From NCBI RefSeq assembly GCF_003663945.1, contig NZ_RCCH01000009.1, forward strand, positions 1 through 64,000: a stretch of DNA of 64,000 nucleotides, read 5' to 3'. The DNA is from Lacinutrix venerupis. Its GTDB lineage: Bacteria; Bacteroidota; Bacteroidia; Flavobacteriales; Flavobacteriaceae. The position numbers and the translations under genes are program-made. The notes beneath the pieces were generated by a model that worked only from the letters and a program-made list of their open reading frames with translations, did not search any database and had not been told where the DNA came from. Shown here piece after piece: positions 9,651-18,910 of the stretch (the stretch's first letter is position 1; each line of letters starts with the position of its first letter).

Positions 9651-12600
9651 ATGAAATCATTCTACATCTTATTTCTTTTTTGTTTTGTTAACGTAGCTCT
9701 ATATGCGCAAACCACACCAATTCCAGACACTAATTTTGAGCAAGAATTAATAAACCAAGGCATAGATACTAACGGCTTAAACGGTAACATTTTAAACACA
9801 GATGCAGAATCTATTACAAGTTTAACACTAGCAGGTACTAATATTACAGATATTACAGGCATAAATGCTTTTATAAATTTAACAGATTTAGATTTAGGTA
9901 ATAATCAAGTTATTACTGTTTCATTAACAGCTTTAACGCAATTAGTAAGTTTTAGAACGAATGATAATGAAGTGTTAGCTAGTGTCGATTTTAGTCAAAA
10001 TATTTTATTAGAAGATATATTTATACATGGTAATTTTCCATACACAACTTTACCACCAATTACAACAATAGATTTATCTCAAAATGTAAATTTAATTTCT
10101 TTTGACGGTGATTTTTTAAATAATGTTACAGATATTATTTGGCCAATAACCAACACACTAACCACAATTGACATAAGATATTTAGCAGATACTACATTAG
10201 ATTTTTCTCTTTTAAGTGGTTTAGAAGATTTAAATATTGGCGGCTCTAGCGTAAACAATGTTGTTATTACGCTTCCTAATGTATTTACAAATCTTAAAGA
10301 TTTAAGAATAAGCAGCATAGATATTCCTACTATAGATATTTCAAATTATATTAATCTAGAAAGCATCTATTTTTGGGGAACTTATGTAGAGAACCTTTTG
10401 CTTCCAAATTCTAATACACTAACAGATATTTTTATTATTATTCACGATATTCAAAATCCGTTAGATTTTTCAGTTTTGCCTAATCTAACAGACTTAGATA
10501 TTACCTCTAACCAAACAACACCTTTAGTTGTAGACGTTACTCAAAATCTACTTTTAGAAGATATAGATTTATCTAATAACGATTTAAATACTATAGATTT
10601 AACACAAAATATAAATTTAGAAGAGTTAAGTATAGGCGCTAATAATTTAACAGCTTTAGATGTAACACAAAATACTCTACTGTATCGATTAAGTGCAGCC
10701 TATAACCAATTACCAACTATAGATTTATCTCAAAACACCATTTTAGAGTATTTAACATTAAGCTTTAATTCACTTCCAACTTTAGATGTAACACAAAATG
10801 TTATTCTTCGTCAATTAATAATAGACAATAATTTATTTACCACAACAGGATTAGATTTAACACAAAATGTAGAATTAAACTATATAAACATATCACATAA
10901 TCAAGTTGAGTCTTTATATATTTTAGACTGTATAAAACTTATAAGTTTAAATATTAGCCACAATTTATTTTCTGGTACAGATATTTTAGATCAATTATAC
11001 ACTGTAAAATCAAATTATTTTGGTGTTTCTGCCTCCAATTTAATAGATGTTAGCTACAATAATCTTCACGGTCTAATGCCCGATTTTGCAAGTTTAGTTG
11101 GTACAAATGCAAACTACTTTAGATTTTATTTTCACAATAACGCATTCGAATTTGGACATTTTGAAGATCAACATAACCAATTTGTAAATTTTTTGTCACA
11201 AACAAACACTTTTGGATCATCACAATTACCAATTATGACCGAATACGGTTATGCACCACAAGCTAAAGTAGATGTTATACAAACTATTAATGCTAATGCA
11301 GGAGATGCTGTAACATTAACAACGGTATGTGCTGGAACTCAAAACCATTATACTTGGTTTAAAGATGGCGTTGCCATACCAGGAGCTCCAGACTCACCAA
11401 GCTACACTATTCCTTCTGTCAACAGCTGCGACCAAGCAGTTTACCACTCCGAAATTACAAGTGACTTAGTACCTTTCGAAAACGGAAATCCTCCTGGAAC
11501 AGGAAATAAAAATTTATTATTAATAAGAAACGATATCACGCTAAATGTTAACTCTCCTACAGAAAGTTGTACATCTTTAATTTCACCAGCAAACGGAAGC
11601 ACAAATGTACCATTAAATGAAGTTTTAACTTGGGCAGAAAGCTTAGGTGCTTGTGGTTATTTTATAAGTATGGGTACTACTTCTGGAGCAACAGATATTT
11701 TAAATAATGTAGATGTAGGTAATGTAACTAGTTATACAACAAATTCTAATTTGCCTCCAAACACTCAAATATTTATAACAATAACGCCATATTTTCTCAA
11801 TGGCACAGTATTAAATTGTAATGAAGAAAGTTTTACAACAGGAAACACAACCGTAATTCCAGAATGCACAACACTTTCGCATCCTGTTAATGGTGATACA
11901 AATCAGCCTGTTTCTATAGATTTACATTGGAACAGCATTGCTAATGCTACTGGTTATATACTTAATGTTGGAACAACTTCTGGAGCAACAGATGTTTTAA
12001 ATAACATAGATGTAGGCCTTGTAACAACTTATGATTTTGCAAATGATTTATCAGAAAATGAAACAATATACGTAACAATTACACCATATAACTCTGCCGG
12101 AAATGCCATTAGCTGTTTAGAAGAAAGCTTTACCACATTACAAACTTGTAACGTTACTGCAGAGGCTTTGCCAGACACAACACAATGTGATAATTACACG
12201 CTGCCTACATTAACTTCGGGCAACTATTTTACAGCGTCTGGCGGAACAGGAACGCCGTTAAACGCAGGAGATACAATCAATACAACACAAACCATTTACA
12301 TATATGAAACTAATGGCAGTTGTAGTGACGAATCTAGTTTTAATATCACCATAAACATAACACCAACTGTAGAAGTTTTAAACAACCAAACTGCTTGCGA
12401 TAGTTTTACACTACAACCTTTAGCTGTTGGTAATTATTTTACTGCATCTGGCGGAACAGGAACGCCGTTAAATGCTGGAGATACAATTACATCTACGCAG
12501 ACCATTTACATATATGAAACTAATGGCAGTTGTAGTGATGAGTCTAGTTTTGATGTTACAATTATAACAACACCAACTGTAGATGTATTAAATAACCAAA

Positions 12601-14525
12601 CTGCTTGTGATAGTTTCACATTACAACCTTTAACCGTTGGAAACTATTTTACAAATACTGGAGGAACAGGAACGCCGTTAAATGCTGGAGATACAATCAA
12701 CACAACACAAACCATTTATATTTACGAAACCAATGGCAATTGTAGTGACGAGTCGAGTTTTGATGTTACAATTACAACAACTCCAACTGTAGACGTTTTA
12801 AATAACCAAACTGCTTGCGATAGTATTACACTACAACCTTTAACCGTTGGAAACTATTTTACAAATACTGGAGGAACAGGAACGCCGTTAAATGCTGGAG
12901 ATACAATTACATCTACGCAGACCATTTATATTTACGAAACCAATGGTAATTGTGATGATGAATCGAGTTTTGATGTTACAATTACATCAACTCCAACTGT
13001 AGATGTATTAAATAACCAAACTGCTTGCGATAGTTTCACACTACAACCTTTAACCGTTGGAAACTATTTTACCAATGCTGGAGGAACAGGAACGCCATTA
13101 AACGCAGGAGATACAATCACAACAACACAAACCATTTATATTTACGAAACCAATGGCAATTGTGATGATGAATCGAGTTTTGATGTTACAATTACAACAA
13201 CTCCAACTGTAGACATTTTAAATAATGAAACTGCTTGCGATAGTTTTACACTTCAACCTTTAACAGTTGGAAACTATTTTACTGCATTTGGCGGAACAGG
13301 AACGCCGTTAAACGCAGGAGATACAATCACAACAACGCAAACCATTTATATATATGAAACTAATGGCAGTTGTAGTGATGAGTCAAATTTTAATGTTACA
13401 ATTACAACAACACCAACTGTAGATGTGTTAAATAACCAAACTGCTTGCGATAGTTTTACACTGCAACCTTTAACCGTTGGTAATTATTTTACAGCGTCAG
13501 GCGGAACAGGAACACTGTTAAACGCAGGAGATACAATCACAACAACACAAACCATTTATATATATGAAACTAATGGTAGTTGTAGTGATGAGTCTAGTTT
13601 TAATATTACCATAAACACAACTCCAACTGTAGATGTTTTAAATAATATAATTGTTTGCGATAGTTATATTTTACAAAATTTGAATAATGGCAATTACTTT
13701 ACACAGCCTAATGGTAATGGTACACAATTAAATGCAGGAGACATTATATCAACTTCCCAATCGCTTTACATATACAACGAAATTAATAATTGCTCTGCAG
13801 AAACCTTTTTCAACATTACTATACACGAAACTCCAACAGTAGATATTTTACAAGATGTAGTTTCTTGCGATTCGTTTATTTTACAACCTTTAAATAATGG
13901 AAATTATTATTCAGCACCTAACGGTATGGGAACTCCTATGCTACCTGGTGAAAATATTCTAGCATCTCAAACTATTTATATTTACGCCGAAACAAGCACA
14001 AATCCAAATTGTTTTAACGAAAGTGTTTTTACTGTAACCATTAATCCATCTCAAAATTTCAATCTAACACAATCAAATTTAAATATATATGAAGGTGAGT
14101 TAACAGTAACAATGAACGATACTTCTATAGATTATCAATATTCTATAGATGGTTTTAACTATCAAAATAATAATTTATTTTCTGGATTATCAGATGGCAG
14201 TTATACACTTTACGTAAAAGACACAAATGGTTGTTTAGAAAAAACTATTGATTTCACTATAGAACTTAAACAATTTATTATCCCAAAATTCTTCACTCCA
14301 AATGGCGATAACGTTAATGAAACTTGGGATATTATCGATAATAAAAATGAAATTAAATTAACATCCATTTTTAATCGTTATGGCAGACTATTAACACAAC
14401 TCAAAACAACAAATAGATGGGATGGCACATATAGTGGAGAGTTATTACCAACATCAGATTATTGGTACATTATAGAATTAAAAAATGGCACTATTTTAAA
14501 AGGACATTTTAGTTTGGTGAGATAA
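9651..14525 (+). CDS. LRR and tandem-repeat adhesin with T9SS type B sorting domain
   Basis: A 1624-residue surface protein with a signal peptide ending LYAQ. Residues about 40-480 are irregular leucine-rich repeats of the bacterial type (TSLTLAGTNITDITGI; DLSNNDLNTIDLTQNINL). An Ig-like piece (HYTWFKDGVAIPGAPDSPSY) follows. Two fibronectin III-like modules (about 640-830) each contain GTTSGATD..NNxDVG. Nine 70-residue repeats (about 834-1463) each contain TACDSFTLQPL, GGTGTPLNAGDT and QTIYIYETNG. The last 85 residues are the sorting domain (FFTPNGDNVNETWDI, FNRYGRLL, RWDGTYSG, KGHFSLVR). LRRs usually mediate protein binding; this points to adhesion, with no ligand predictable. A TATTTTTG box sits at 9622-9629, without a clear TTG at the right distance. 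Confidence 0.85.
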   Translation: MKSFYILFLFCFVNVALYAQTTPIPDTNFEQELINQGIDTNGLNGNILNTDAESITSLTLAGTNITDITGINAFINLTDLDLGNNQVITVSLTALTQLVSFRTNDNEVLASVDFSQNILLEDIFIHGNFPYTTLPPITTIDLSQNVNLISFDGDFLNNVTDIIWPITNTLTTIDIRYLADTTLDFSLLSGLEDLNIGGSSVNNVVITLPNVFTNLKDLRISSIDIPTIDISNYINLESIYFWGTYVENLLLPNSNTLTDIFIIIHDIQNPLDFSVLPNLTDLDITSNQTTPLVVDVTQNLLLEDIDLSNNDLNTIDLTQNINLEELSIGANNLTALDVTQNTLLYRLSAAYNQLPTIDLSQNTILEYLTLSFNSLPTLDVTQNVILRQLIIDNNLFTTTGLDLTQNVELNYINISHNQVESLYILDCIKLISLNISHNLFSGTDILDQLYTVKSNYFGVSASNLIDVSYNNLHGLMPDFASLVGTNANYFRFYFHNNAFEFGHFEDQHNQFVNFLSQTNTFGSSQLPIMTEYGYAPQAKVDVIQTINANAGDAVTLTTVCAGTQNHYTWFKDGVAIPGAPDSPSYTIPSVNSCDQAVYHSEITSDLVPFENGNPPGTGNKNLLLIRNDITLNVNSPTESCTSLISPANGSTNVPLNEVLTWAESLGACGYFISMGTTSGATDILNNVDVGNVTSYTTNSNLPPNTQIFITITPYFLNGTVLNCNEESFTTGNTTVIPECTTLSHPVNGDTNQPVSIDLHWNSIANATGYILNVGTTSGATDVLNNIDVGLVTTYDFANDLSENETIYVTITPYNSAGNAISCLEESFTTLQTCNVTAEALPDTTQCDNYTLPTLTSGNYFTASGGTGTPLNAGDTINTTQTIYIYETNGSCSDESSFNITINITPTVEVLNNQTACDSFTLQPLAVGNYFTASGGTGTPLNAGDTITSTQTIYIYETNGSCSDESSFDVTIITTPTVDVLNNQTACDSFTLQPLTVGNYFTNTGGTGTPLNAGDTINTTQTIYIYETNGNCSDESSFDVTITTTPTVDVLNNQTACDSITLQPLTVGNYFTNTGGTGTPLNAGDTITSTQTIYIYETNGNCDDESSFDVTITSTPTVDVLNNQTACDSFTLQPLTVGNYFTNAGGTGTPLNAGDTITTTQTIYIYETNGNCDDESSFDVTITTTPTVDILNNETACDSFTLQPLTVGNYFTAFGGTGTPLNAGDTITTTQTIYIYETNGSCSDESNFNVTITTTPTVDVLNNQTACDSFTLQPLTVGNYFTASGGTGTLLNAGDTITTTQTIYIYETNGSCSDESSFNITINTTPTVDVLNNIIVCDSYILQNLNNGNYFTQPNGNGTQLNAGDIISTSQSLYIYNEINNCSAETFFNITIHETPTVDILQDVVSCDSFILQPLNNGNYYSAPNGMGTPMLPGENILASQTIYIYAETSTNPNCFNESVFTVTINPSQNFNLTQSNLNIYEGELTVTMNDTSIDYQYSIDGFNYQNNNLFSGLSDGSYTLYVKDTNGCLEKTIDFTIELKQFIIPKFFTPNGDNVNETWDIIDNKNEIKLTSIFNRYGRLLTQLKTTNRWDGTYSGELLPTSDYWYIIELKNGTILKGHFSLVR
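12151..14040 (+). repeat. Nine tandem 210-bp repeats inside the LRR adhesin
   Basis: The phrase encoding TPTVDVLNNQTACDS recurs at 12361, 12571, 12781, 12991, 13201, 13411, 13621 and 13831, each exactly 210 bases apart, and the first unit begins at 12151. Units 2-7 are close to identical at DNA level, with long shared stretches such as GGAACAGGAACGCC. The first and last two units are diverged. All are in frame, giving 70-residue modules. Confidence 0.95.
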
Positions 14526-14553
14526 TATTTAGTATAAAAAAATTATACTAAAT
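14526..14553. terminator. Hairpin between convergent adhesin and epimerase genes
   Basis: The arms ATTTAGTATA and TATACTAAAT flank an A-rich loop, in the 17-base gap between convergent genes and running into the end of the - strand gene. It is AT-only and has no strong T-run, so it is a weak terminator candidate. Confidence 0.45.
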
Positions 14554-15445
14554 CGTTTAAAGCAGAATCTAAATTAAAATACTCAAACTTATAATTAAAT
14601 TTTTCTATTTTTTTTGAACTTACACGCTGACTTTCAAATAAGATAATATGCATTTCTCCTAGAATAATTTTCATTACAAATTTTGGAATATTTGGTAGAA
14701 ATAGAGGCATTTTCATTTTTTTAGCAATGGCCTTTGTTAGCATTTTATTAGTCACAGGATTTGGTGCAACACCATTATAAACACCTTCTAATTCGTTTTC
14801 TAATACATACAAAAATATTCCTGCTAAATCATGTAAATGTATCCAAGACATCCATTGTTTTCCTGTTCCCATTGCAGCTCCAACGCCATATTTTATAGGT
14901 TTTGCTAATTCAGGAAAAGCTCCACCTTTATTAGATAATACAACACCAATTCTAACTTTAGATACAATTATATTTAATGCTTTAAAACTATCTACAACTT
15001 GTTCCCATTCTTGAACTACTTTACCAAGAAAAGAATTACTAACTTCTTTTTCATCTTCTGTATAATATTTAGTTAAAGAATCTGGGTAATAACCAATGGC
15101 GCTAGCAGAAATAATTTGCGTTATAGCATTATGGTTATTTTTTAAAGTTTCGTGCAGTAATGCTGTGGTTTCCAACCTGCTATTTATTATAGCCTGTTTG
15201 TGCTCTTTTGTCCAACGTTTAGAAATACTTGCTCCTACTAAATGTATAATAACATCAACATTTTTAAGGCAATTAACATCTATTTTAGATTGACTTGGGT
15301 TCCAATAGAAACCTTTAAAATTATCTTTATTTTCTATCTTATTTTTACTAGTAGTAAGGTAATTTACATCAATATTTTTTTTATGACATTGCTTTACAAT
15401 TTCACTACCTATTAAGCCTGTTGCTCCTGTAATAAGTACTTTCAT
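14543..15445 (-). CDS. TIGR01777 family NAD(P)-dependent epimerase (SDR39U1/YfcH-like)
   Basis: A 300-residue protein of the atypical short-chain dehydrogenase family, usual length for the family. The N-terminus MKVLITGATGLIGSEIVKQC carries the GxxGxxG dinucleotide-binding turn. HLVGASISKRWTKEHKQAI and SASAIGYYP are the family's catalytic-region motifs. The C-terminal part (GVAPNPVTNKMLTKAIAKKM, LFESQRVSSKKI) is the DUF1731 tail typical of TIGR01777. The substrate of this family is not firmly known. It stands alone on the - strand, convergent with the adhesin array. The 15446-15576 spacer upstream shows nothing clear. Confidence 0.9.
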   Translation of the reverse strand: MKVLITGATGLIGSEIVKQCHKKNIDVNYLTTSKNKIENKDNFKGFYWNPSQSKIDVNCLKNVDVIIHLVGASISKRWTKEHKQAIINSRLETTALLHETLKNNHNAITQIISASAIGYYPDSLTKYYTEDEKEVSNSFLGKVVQEWEQVVDSFKALNIIVSKVRIGVVLSNKGGAFPELAKPIKYGVGAAMGTGKQWMSWIHLHDLAGIFLYVLENELEGVYNGVAPNPVTNKMLTKAIAKKMKMPLFLPNIPKFVMKIILGEMHIILFESQRVSSKKIEKFNYKFEYFNLDSALNDLV

Positions 15446-15576
15446 ATCTTTTTATTTAAAAGTACAATACATTCTATAATAAAGAAAGACATTTAAGTAA
15501 GGTTTAACGTTAACTAAAGACATTTAAAATGGCGGTGTGATAAATACTAATAAAATTTCTAAATTTTATGTTTGTA

Positions 15577-16254
15577 TTATAATTTAACAGCTCTTAGCAT
15601 ATGTCTCTTTCCTGGAGGTCCTTCTACTCTTTCTACAGTAAATCCTACCGACATCATAGCTCGCCTTGCATGACCTTGAGCACAATATGTAACTAAAACG
15701 CCATTTACCTTCATTGCCTTATACATAATTTCGAATATTTTTTCTGTCCATAATTCTGGTTGAACTCGTGGCCCAAATGCATCAAAATAAACAACATCAT
15801 ATTTGTTTACTTCTGTAATTTGAGCAAACTGTTTTTGTTCTTTTTTTAAATCGAAATATTTAGAAATTTCACAACTTTGCTCCCATGCACAAGTATGAAT
15901 AGCATTAAATATAGTCTCTCTTTTTAAGGCTTTAGTAAAGTTTAAAGCTTTTAGTTCTTCAATAGAAACAGGAAAACCTTCTACGCCTACATAATTACAA
16001 TTTAGCTTTAACTCTTCTGCTTTAATTGCAGTTAAAAACGCATTTAAACCTGTACCAAAACCAATTTCTAAAATAGAAACTTGAGATTTTGTTTTATATA
16101 AATTATTAGATGTATAAAAAAAGGCTAAGCCATGTTTTAAATAAACATGCTCAGCCTCTTGTATAGCGCCATGTGTGGAATGGTATTGTTCGTTCCACTC
16201 TGGTATATGGATGGTTGTAGAACCATCTTTAGTAATCATTATTTTACGTTTCAA
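15577..16254 (-). CDS. mnmD: tRNA 5-methylaminomethyl-2-thiouridine methyltransferase MnmD
   Basis: A 225-residue SAM-dependent methyltransferase corresponding to the N-terminal (MnmC2) half of the bifunctional MnmC, free-standing as in many bacteria. It converts nm5(s2)U to mnm5(s2)U at wobble position 34 of tRNAs. Visible motifs are LEIGFGTGLNAFL (SAM loop), DVVYFDAFGPRVQPELW, the CAQGHARRAM segment and the conserved end VEGPPGKRHMLRA. The FAD oxidase domain of MnmC is absent. It is followed on the same strand, 5 bases from the haem-motif lipoprotein gene whose coding precedes it, so they are probably cotranscribed with the DUF4920 gene. Confidence 0.88.
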   Translation of the reverse strand: MKRKIMITKDGSTTIHIPEWNEQYHSTHGAIQEAEHVYLKHGLAFFYTSNNLYKTKSQVSILEIGFGTGLNAFLTAIKAEELKLNCNYVGVEGFPVSIEELKALNFTKALKRETIFNAIHTCAWEQSCEISKYFDLKKEQKQFAQITEVNKYDVVYFDAFGPRVQPELWTEKIFEIMYKAMKVNGVLVTYCAQGHARRAMMSVGFTVERVEGPPGKRHMLRAVKL

Positions 16255-16259
16255 AAAAA

Positions 16260-16697
16260 CTATTTAATTAGTAGCTTTTTAATTCTTGGAATTGGTCCCG
16301 TACATTCTGTTTGATGACATGAAATACAAACACCAATTGCATTATTAAATCGATCTTCTATAGGAATTTTTGATTCTGAATTAAAAACCTCTTGTTCTGC
16401 ATTAATATATAATTGAGAATAAGCTTTAAATTTATCGTTACGCTTTTTAAAATCTGAAAGTTCTGCTGTATGAATTTTCATGAAATCTAAAGGAAATTCT
16501 CCAAGTGTATCTCCTGCTAAAATTTCAGCCTTTATTTTTTCATTTTCAGCATAAAAGGCATTCATTAAATTTGCCATTTCAGAAGGTTCATACATATCGT
16601 AAACCTTTTTATTAGAAACGCTTTTTTCATTTTCTTTAACTTTAGAATTACAACTAAAAACTAAAGCCAAAGATAATATACACAGTAGGTGTTTCAT
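16260..16697 (-). CDS. Small lipoprotein with one CxxCH haem motif
   Basis: A 145-residue protein. The N-terminus MKHLLCILSLALVFSCNS ends in a lipobox Cys. The middle is helical and charged, and near the C-terminus CISCHQTECTGPIPRIKKL holds one CxxCH c-type haem attachment motif, plus a further Cys three residues later. The arrangement recalls four-helix cytochrome c-like proteins (haem at the C-terminus), but a distal ligand cannot be assigned. It is likely a periplasmic electron-transfer or haem-binding lipoprotein. The gap to the upstream DUF4920 gene is only 3 bases, implying one transcript. Confidence 0.6.
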   Translation of the reverse strand: MKHLLCILSLALVFSCNSKVKENEKSVSNKKVYDMYEPSEMANLMNAFYAENEKIKAEILAGDTLGEFPLDFMKIHTAELSDFKKRNDKFKAYSQLYINAEQEVFNSESKIPIEDRFNNAIGVCISCHQTECTGPIPRIKKLLIK

Positions 16698-16700
16698 TGT

Positions 16701-17210
16701 TTATTCTTCAACTAGTAGTACACCATCTGCTTCAAAAGAATACGTTTTTTTAGGCTCTGTAATTTGCGCAATTTCTTCGGCAGATTTACCTGCATCTTCT
16801 GCGTAATGGCGTAGCTCCTCTACAGGAACTTCATTTACATAAGCTTTACCATTAATAATTACGTCTTGTCCTGCAATATTTTTTGGCATAAAAAAACCAT
16901 AATCTTTAAATTTAACCATTACTTGCTCTCCATTCTCTAAGTCTAATTTCATCCAGCAACCTTTTGCTTGACAAACATCGTCTACTTTAGCAATCATTTT
17001 ACTGTTTATGCTATCTCCAACATTCATTTTCTTGTAATGTTCTGCCATAGAAGCAGTAGACATGGCATCGTCTGCAATAATTTCTTTTCCAAAAGATTTA
17101 TATGTTACTTCCGCAATTTCTTCAGCAGGCATTTCTTCGTTAGATTTTGCATCATTTTTACAAGCAAATATTGCTAAAGCCATTGCTAATACAAGTATTG
17201 TTTTTTTCAT
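16701..17210 (-). CDS. DUF4920 domain lipoprotein
   Basis: A 169-residue protein with a lipoprotein signal (MKKTILVLAMALAIFAC). The DUF4920 core follows: YKSFGKEI, CQAKGCWMKLDLENGEQVMV with its two cysteines, VMVKFKDYGFFMPKNIAGQDV and INGKAYVNEVPVEELRHYAEDAG. The fold is predicted to be OB-like; the CxxxGCWM motif suggests metal or thiol chemistry, but function is not established. It is first gene of a three-gene - strand unit with the CxxCH lipoprotein and mnmD. A promoter box TATCTTTG (reverse of 17239-17246) lies 29 bases upstream. Confidence 0.85.
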   Translation of the reverse strand: MKKTILVLAMALAIFACKNDAKSNEEMPAEEIAEVTYKSFGKEIIADDAMSTASMAEHYKKMNVGDSINSKMIAKVDDVCQAKGCWMKLDLENGEQVMVKFKDYGFFMPKNIAGQDVIINGKAYVNEVPVEELRHYAEDAGKSAEEIAQITEPKKTYSFEADGVLLVEE

Positions 17211-17238
17211 AATTATATTTTATTAGTAATTTACTTTT

Positions 17239-17246
17239 CAAAGATA
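17239..17246 (-). promoter_or_regulatory. -7 box for the DUF4920 unit
   Basis: Read on the - strand this is TATCTTTG, matching TAnnTTTG, with the ATG 29 bases downstream. I could not place a TTG at the right distance with confidence. Confidence 0.5.
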
Positions 17247-17288
17247 CTATTTTAAGATGAAATTCTAATTTCTTAAAACTTTATTCTG

Positions 17289-17296
17289 TATTTTTG
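17289..17296 (+). promoter_or_regulatory. -7 box for the branched-chain aminotransferase gene
   Basis: TATTTTTG matches TAnnTTTG and lies 26 bases before the ATG at 17322. Together with the oppositely oriented box at 17239-17246 it forms a compact divergent promoter region. Confidence 0.55.
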
Positions 17297-17321
17297 TAAT
17301 CGAAAAACCACACTTATATTC

Positions 17322-18389
17322 ATGGGACAACTAACAAGAGAACAAATAAAAATTAACAAAGTAAAAACGTCTAAAATTGATAGTATAGATTTTAATAATC
17401 TTGCTTTTGGTCAAGTATTTTCAGACCATATGCTAACTTGCGACTATATAGATGGAAAATGGCAATTACCACAAATTGAACCTTTTGCTCCTATTAGTTT
17501 AATGCCTTCTGCGAAGATTTTTCATTACGGACAATCTATTTTCGAAGGGATGAAAGCCTATAAAGACTCTAACAATGATATCTTTTTATTTCGCCCATTA
17601 GACAATGTAAAGCGTTTAAATATTTCGGCAAAACGTTTAGCTATTCCAGAAATTCCTGAAGATTATTTTATGGAAGGTTTAAAAGCGCTTTTAAATATAG
17701 AAAAAGATTGGATTCCTACTAAAGAAGGAAGTTCGTTATATATAAGACCTTTTACTTTTGCTACTGGCGAAGGCTTTCATGCTTCTCCAGCAGATAATTA
17801 TAAATTTATAATAGCTTGCGCTCCATCTGGTTCTTATTTTGCTGGTAAAGTAAAAGTATTAATCGAAGAGAAATATTCACGTTCTGCTAATGGAGGTGTT
17901 GGCTTTGCTAAAGCAGGAGGTAATTATGCTGGGCAGTTTTATCCAACACAATTAGCTAAGGACAAAGGATACCAACAAGTTATATGGACCGACGATACAA
18001 CACACGAATATATTGAAGAGGCTGGAGCAATGAATGTTTTTGTACGTATTAATGATACGCTTTTAACTTCTCCTGTAAGCGACAGAATTCTTGATGGAGT
18101 TACTAGAAAAAGTATTTTGGAACTTGCTAAAGCTGAAGGTATAAAAACTGAAGTAAGAAAAATTAAAGTAAGTGAACTTGTTGAAGCTGCAAAAAACGGA
18201 AGCTTAAAAGAGATTTTTGGTGCAGGAACAGCTGCTGTAATATCTCCAATTTCTGGTTTTGGTTTTAGAGATCAAGATTTCGACTTACCAGAAATTAAAG
18301 ATACTTTTGGAGAAAAATTAAAAAACAAAATTGTAGCAATACAAACTAATAAAATTGAAGATCCTTTTGGATGGAGAATTAAAGTATAA
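17322..18389 (+). CDS. ilvE: Branched-chain amino acid aminotransferase
   Basis: A 355-residue class IV PLP aminotransferase of the longer BCAT type. It interconverts Leu, Ile and Val with their 2-oxo acids using 2-oxoglutarate. Motifs seen: FHYGQSIFEGMKAY near residue 70; KAGGNYAGQF, holding the PLP lysine position; YIEEAGAMNVFV, the phosphate-binding segment; and ILDGVTRKSIL. The C-terminal EIFGAGTAAVISPISG is characteristic of this BCAT subgroup. It is monocistronic: a divergent promoter lies upstream and a strong bidirectional terminator downstream. Confidence 0.95.
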   Translation: MGQLTREQIKINKVKTSKIDSIDFNNLAFGQVFSDHMLTCDYIDGKWQLPQIEPFAPISLMPSAKIFHYGQSIFEGMKAYKDSNNDIFLFRPLDNVKRLNISAKRLAIPEIPEDYFMEGLKALLNIEKDWIPTKEGSSLYIRPFTFATGEGFHASPADNYKFIIACAPSGSYFAGKVKVLIEEKYSRSANGGVGFAKAGGNYAGQFYPTQLAKDKGYQQVIWTDDTTHEYIEEAGAMNVFVRINDTLLTSPVSDRILDGVTRKSILELAKAEGIKTEVRKIKVSELVEAAKNGSLKEIFGAGTAAVISPISGFGFRDQDFDLPEIKDTFGEKLKNKIVAIQTNKIEDPFGWRIKV

Positions 18390-18422
18390 ATAATTTATAC
18401 CTAAAAATCCATTTATCACAAT

Positions 18423-18456
18423 AAAAAAAAAGCAACTAGATTAGTTGCTTTTTTTA
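18423..18456. terminator. Bidirectional terminator between ilvE and the MazG-like gene
   Basis: The stem AAAGCAACTA/TAGTTGCTTT has a 3-base loop and A- and T-runs on either side, so it can serve both convergent genes. Confidence 0.9.
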
Positions 18457-18467
18457 TTTACATAAGT

Positions 18468-18857
18468 TTATATTTTATCTAAAATAGCTTTAATATCTGG
18501 CTTAAAATAATTTGGTCCTTTTAATACTTTTCCATCTTCTCTATAAATTGGTTGCCCATTTTCGTCAAGTTTACTCATATTACTACGTTGTATCTCGTTA
18601 AAAACCTCTTCTATTTTATGTTGCATACCATGTTCTATAATAGTACCGCAAAGTATATAAAGCATATCACCTAAAGCATCTGCAACTTCAACCAAATCAT
18701 CATTATTTGCAGCTTCAAGATACTCTTCGTTTTCTTCTTGCATTAATTTAAAACGCAACGTGTTTTTAGCATTTCCTAAGTCTGCTTTAGGAGATTCTAA
18801 ATGTCCTATTTTAAATGCTGTATGAAATGCTTTTACGGCTTCTATTTTATTTTTCAT
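18468..18857 (-). CDS. MazG-like nucleoside triphosphate pyrophosphohydrolase
   Basis: A 129-residue all-helical protein of the MazG/HisE-like superfamily. The metal-binding signature EENEEYLEA (ExxEE type) is followed by LVEVADALGDMLYILCGTIIEHG (the paired ExxD helix). The C-terminus GKVLKGPNYFKPDI recurs in small phage and bacterial NTP pyrophosphohydrolases. The likely activity is NTP to NMP plus PPi, a house-cleaning role; the substrate is not determinable. It is convergent with ilvE and divergent from the small membrane protein at 18911. Confidence 0.85.
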   Translation of the reverse strand: MKNKIEAVKAFHTAFKIGHLESPKADLGNAKNTLRFKLMQEENEEYLEAANNDDLVEVADALGDMLYILCGTIIEHGMQHKIEEVFNEIQRSNMSKLDENGQPIYREDGKVLKGPNYFKPDIKAILDKI

Positions 18858-18910
18858 TGAAATCGATTTTTACTACTTGTATTCGTTATTTTTGCATAAA
18901 AATAGTAAAT

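Noticed and set aside
12151-14040. Regular repeats that could be taken for a CRISPR array
   Set aside because: The 210-bp units are in frame, translate to 70-residue modules, have no short repeat/unique spacer alternation and no cas genes nearby.
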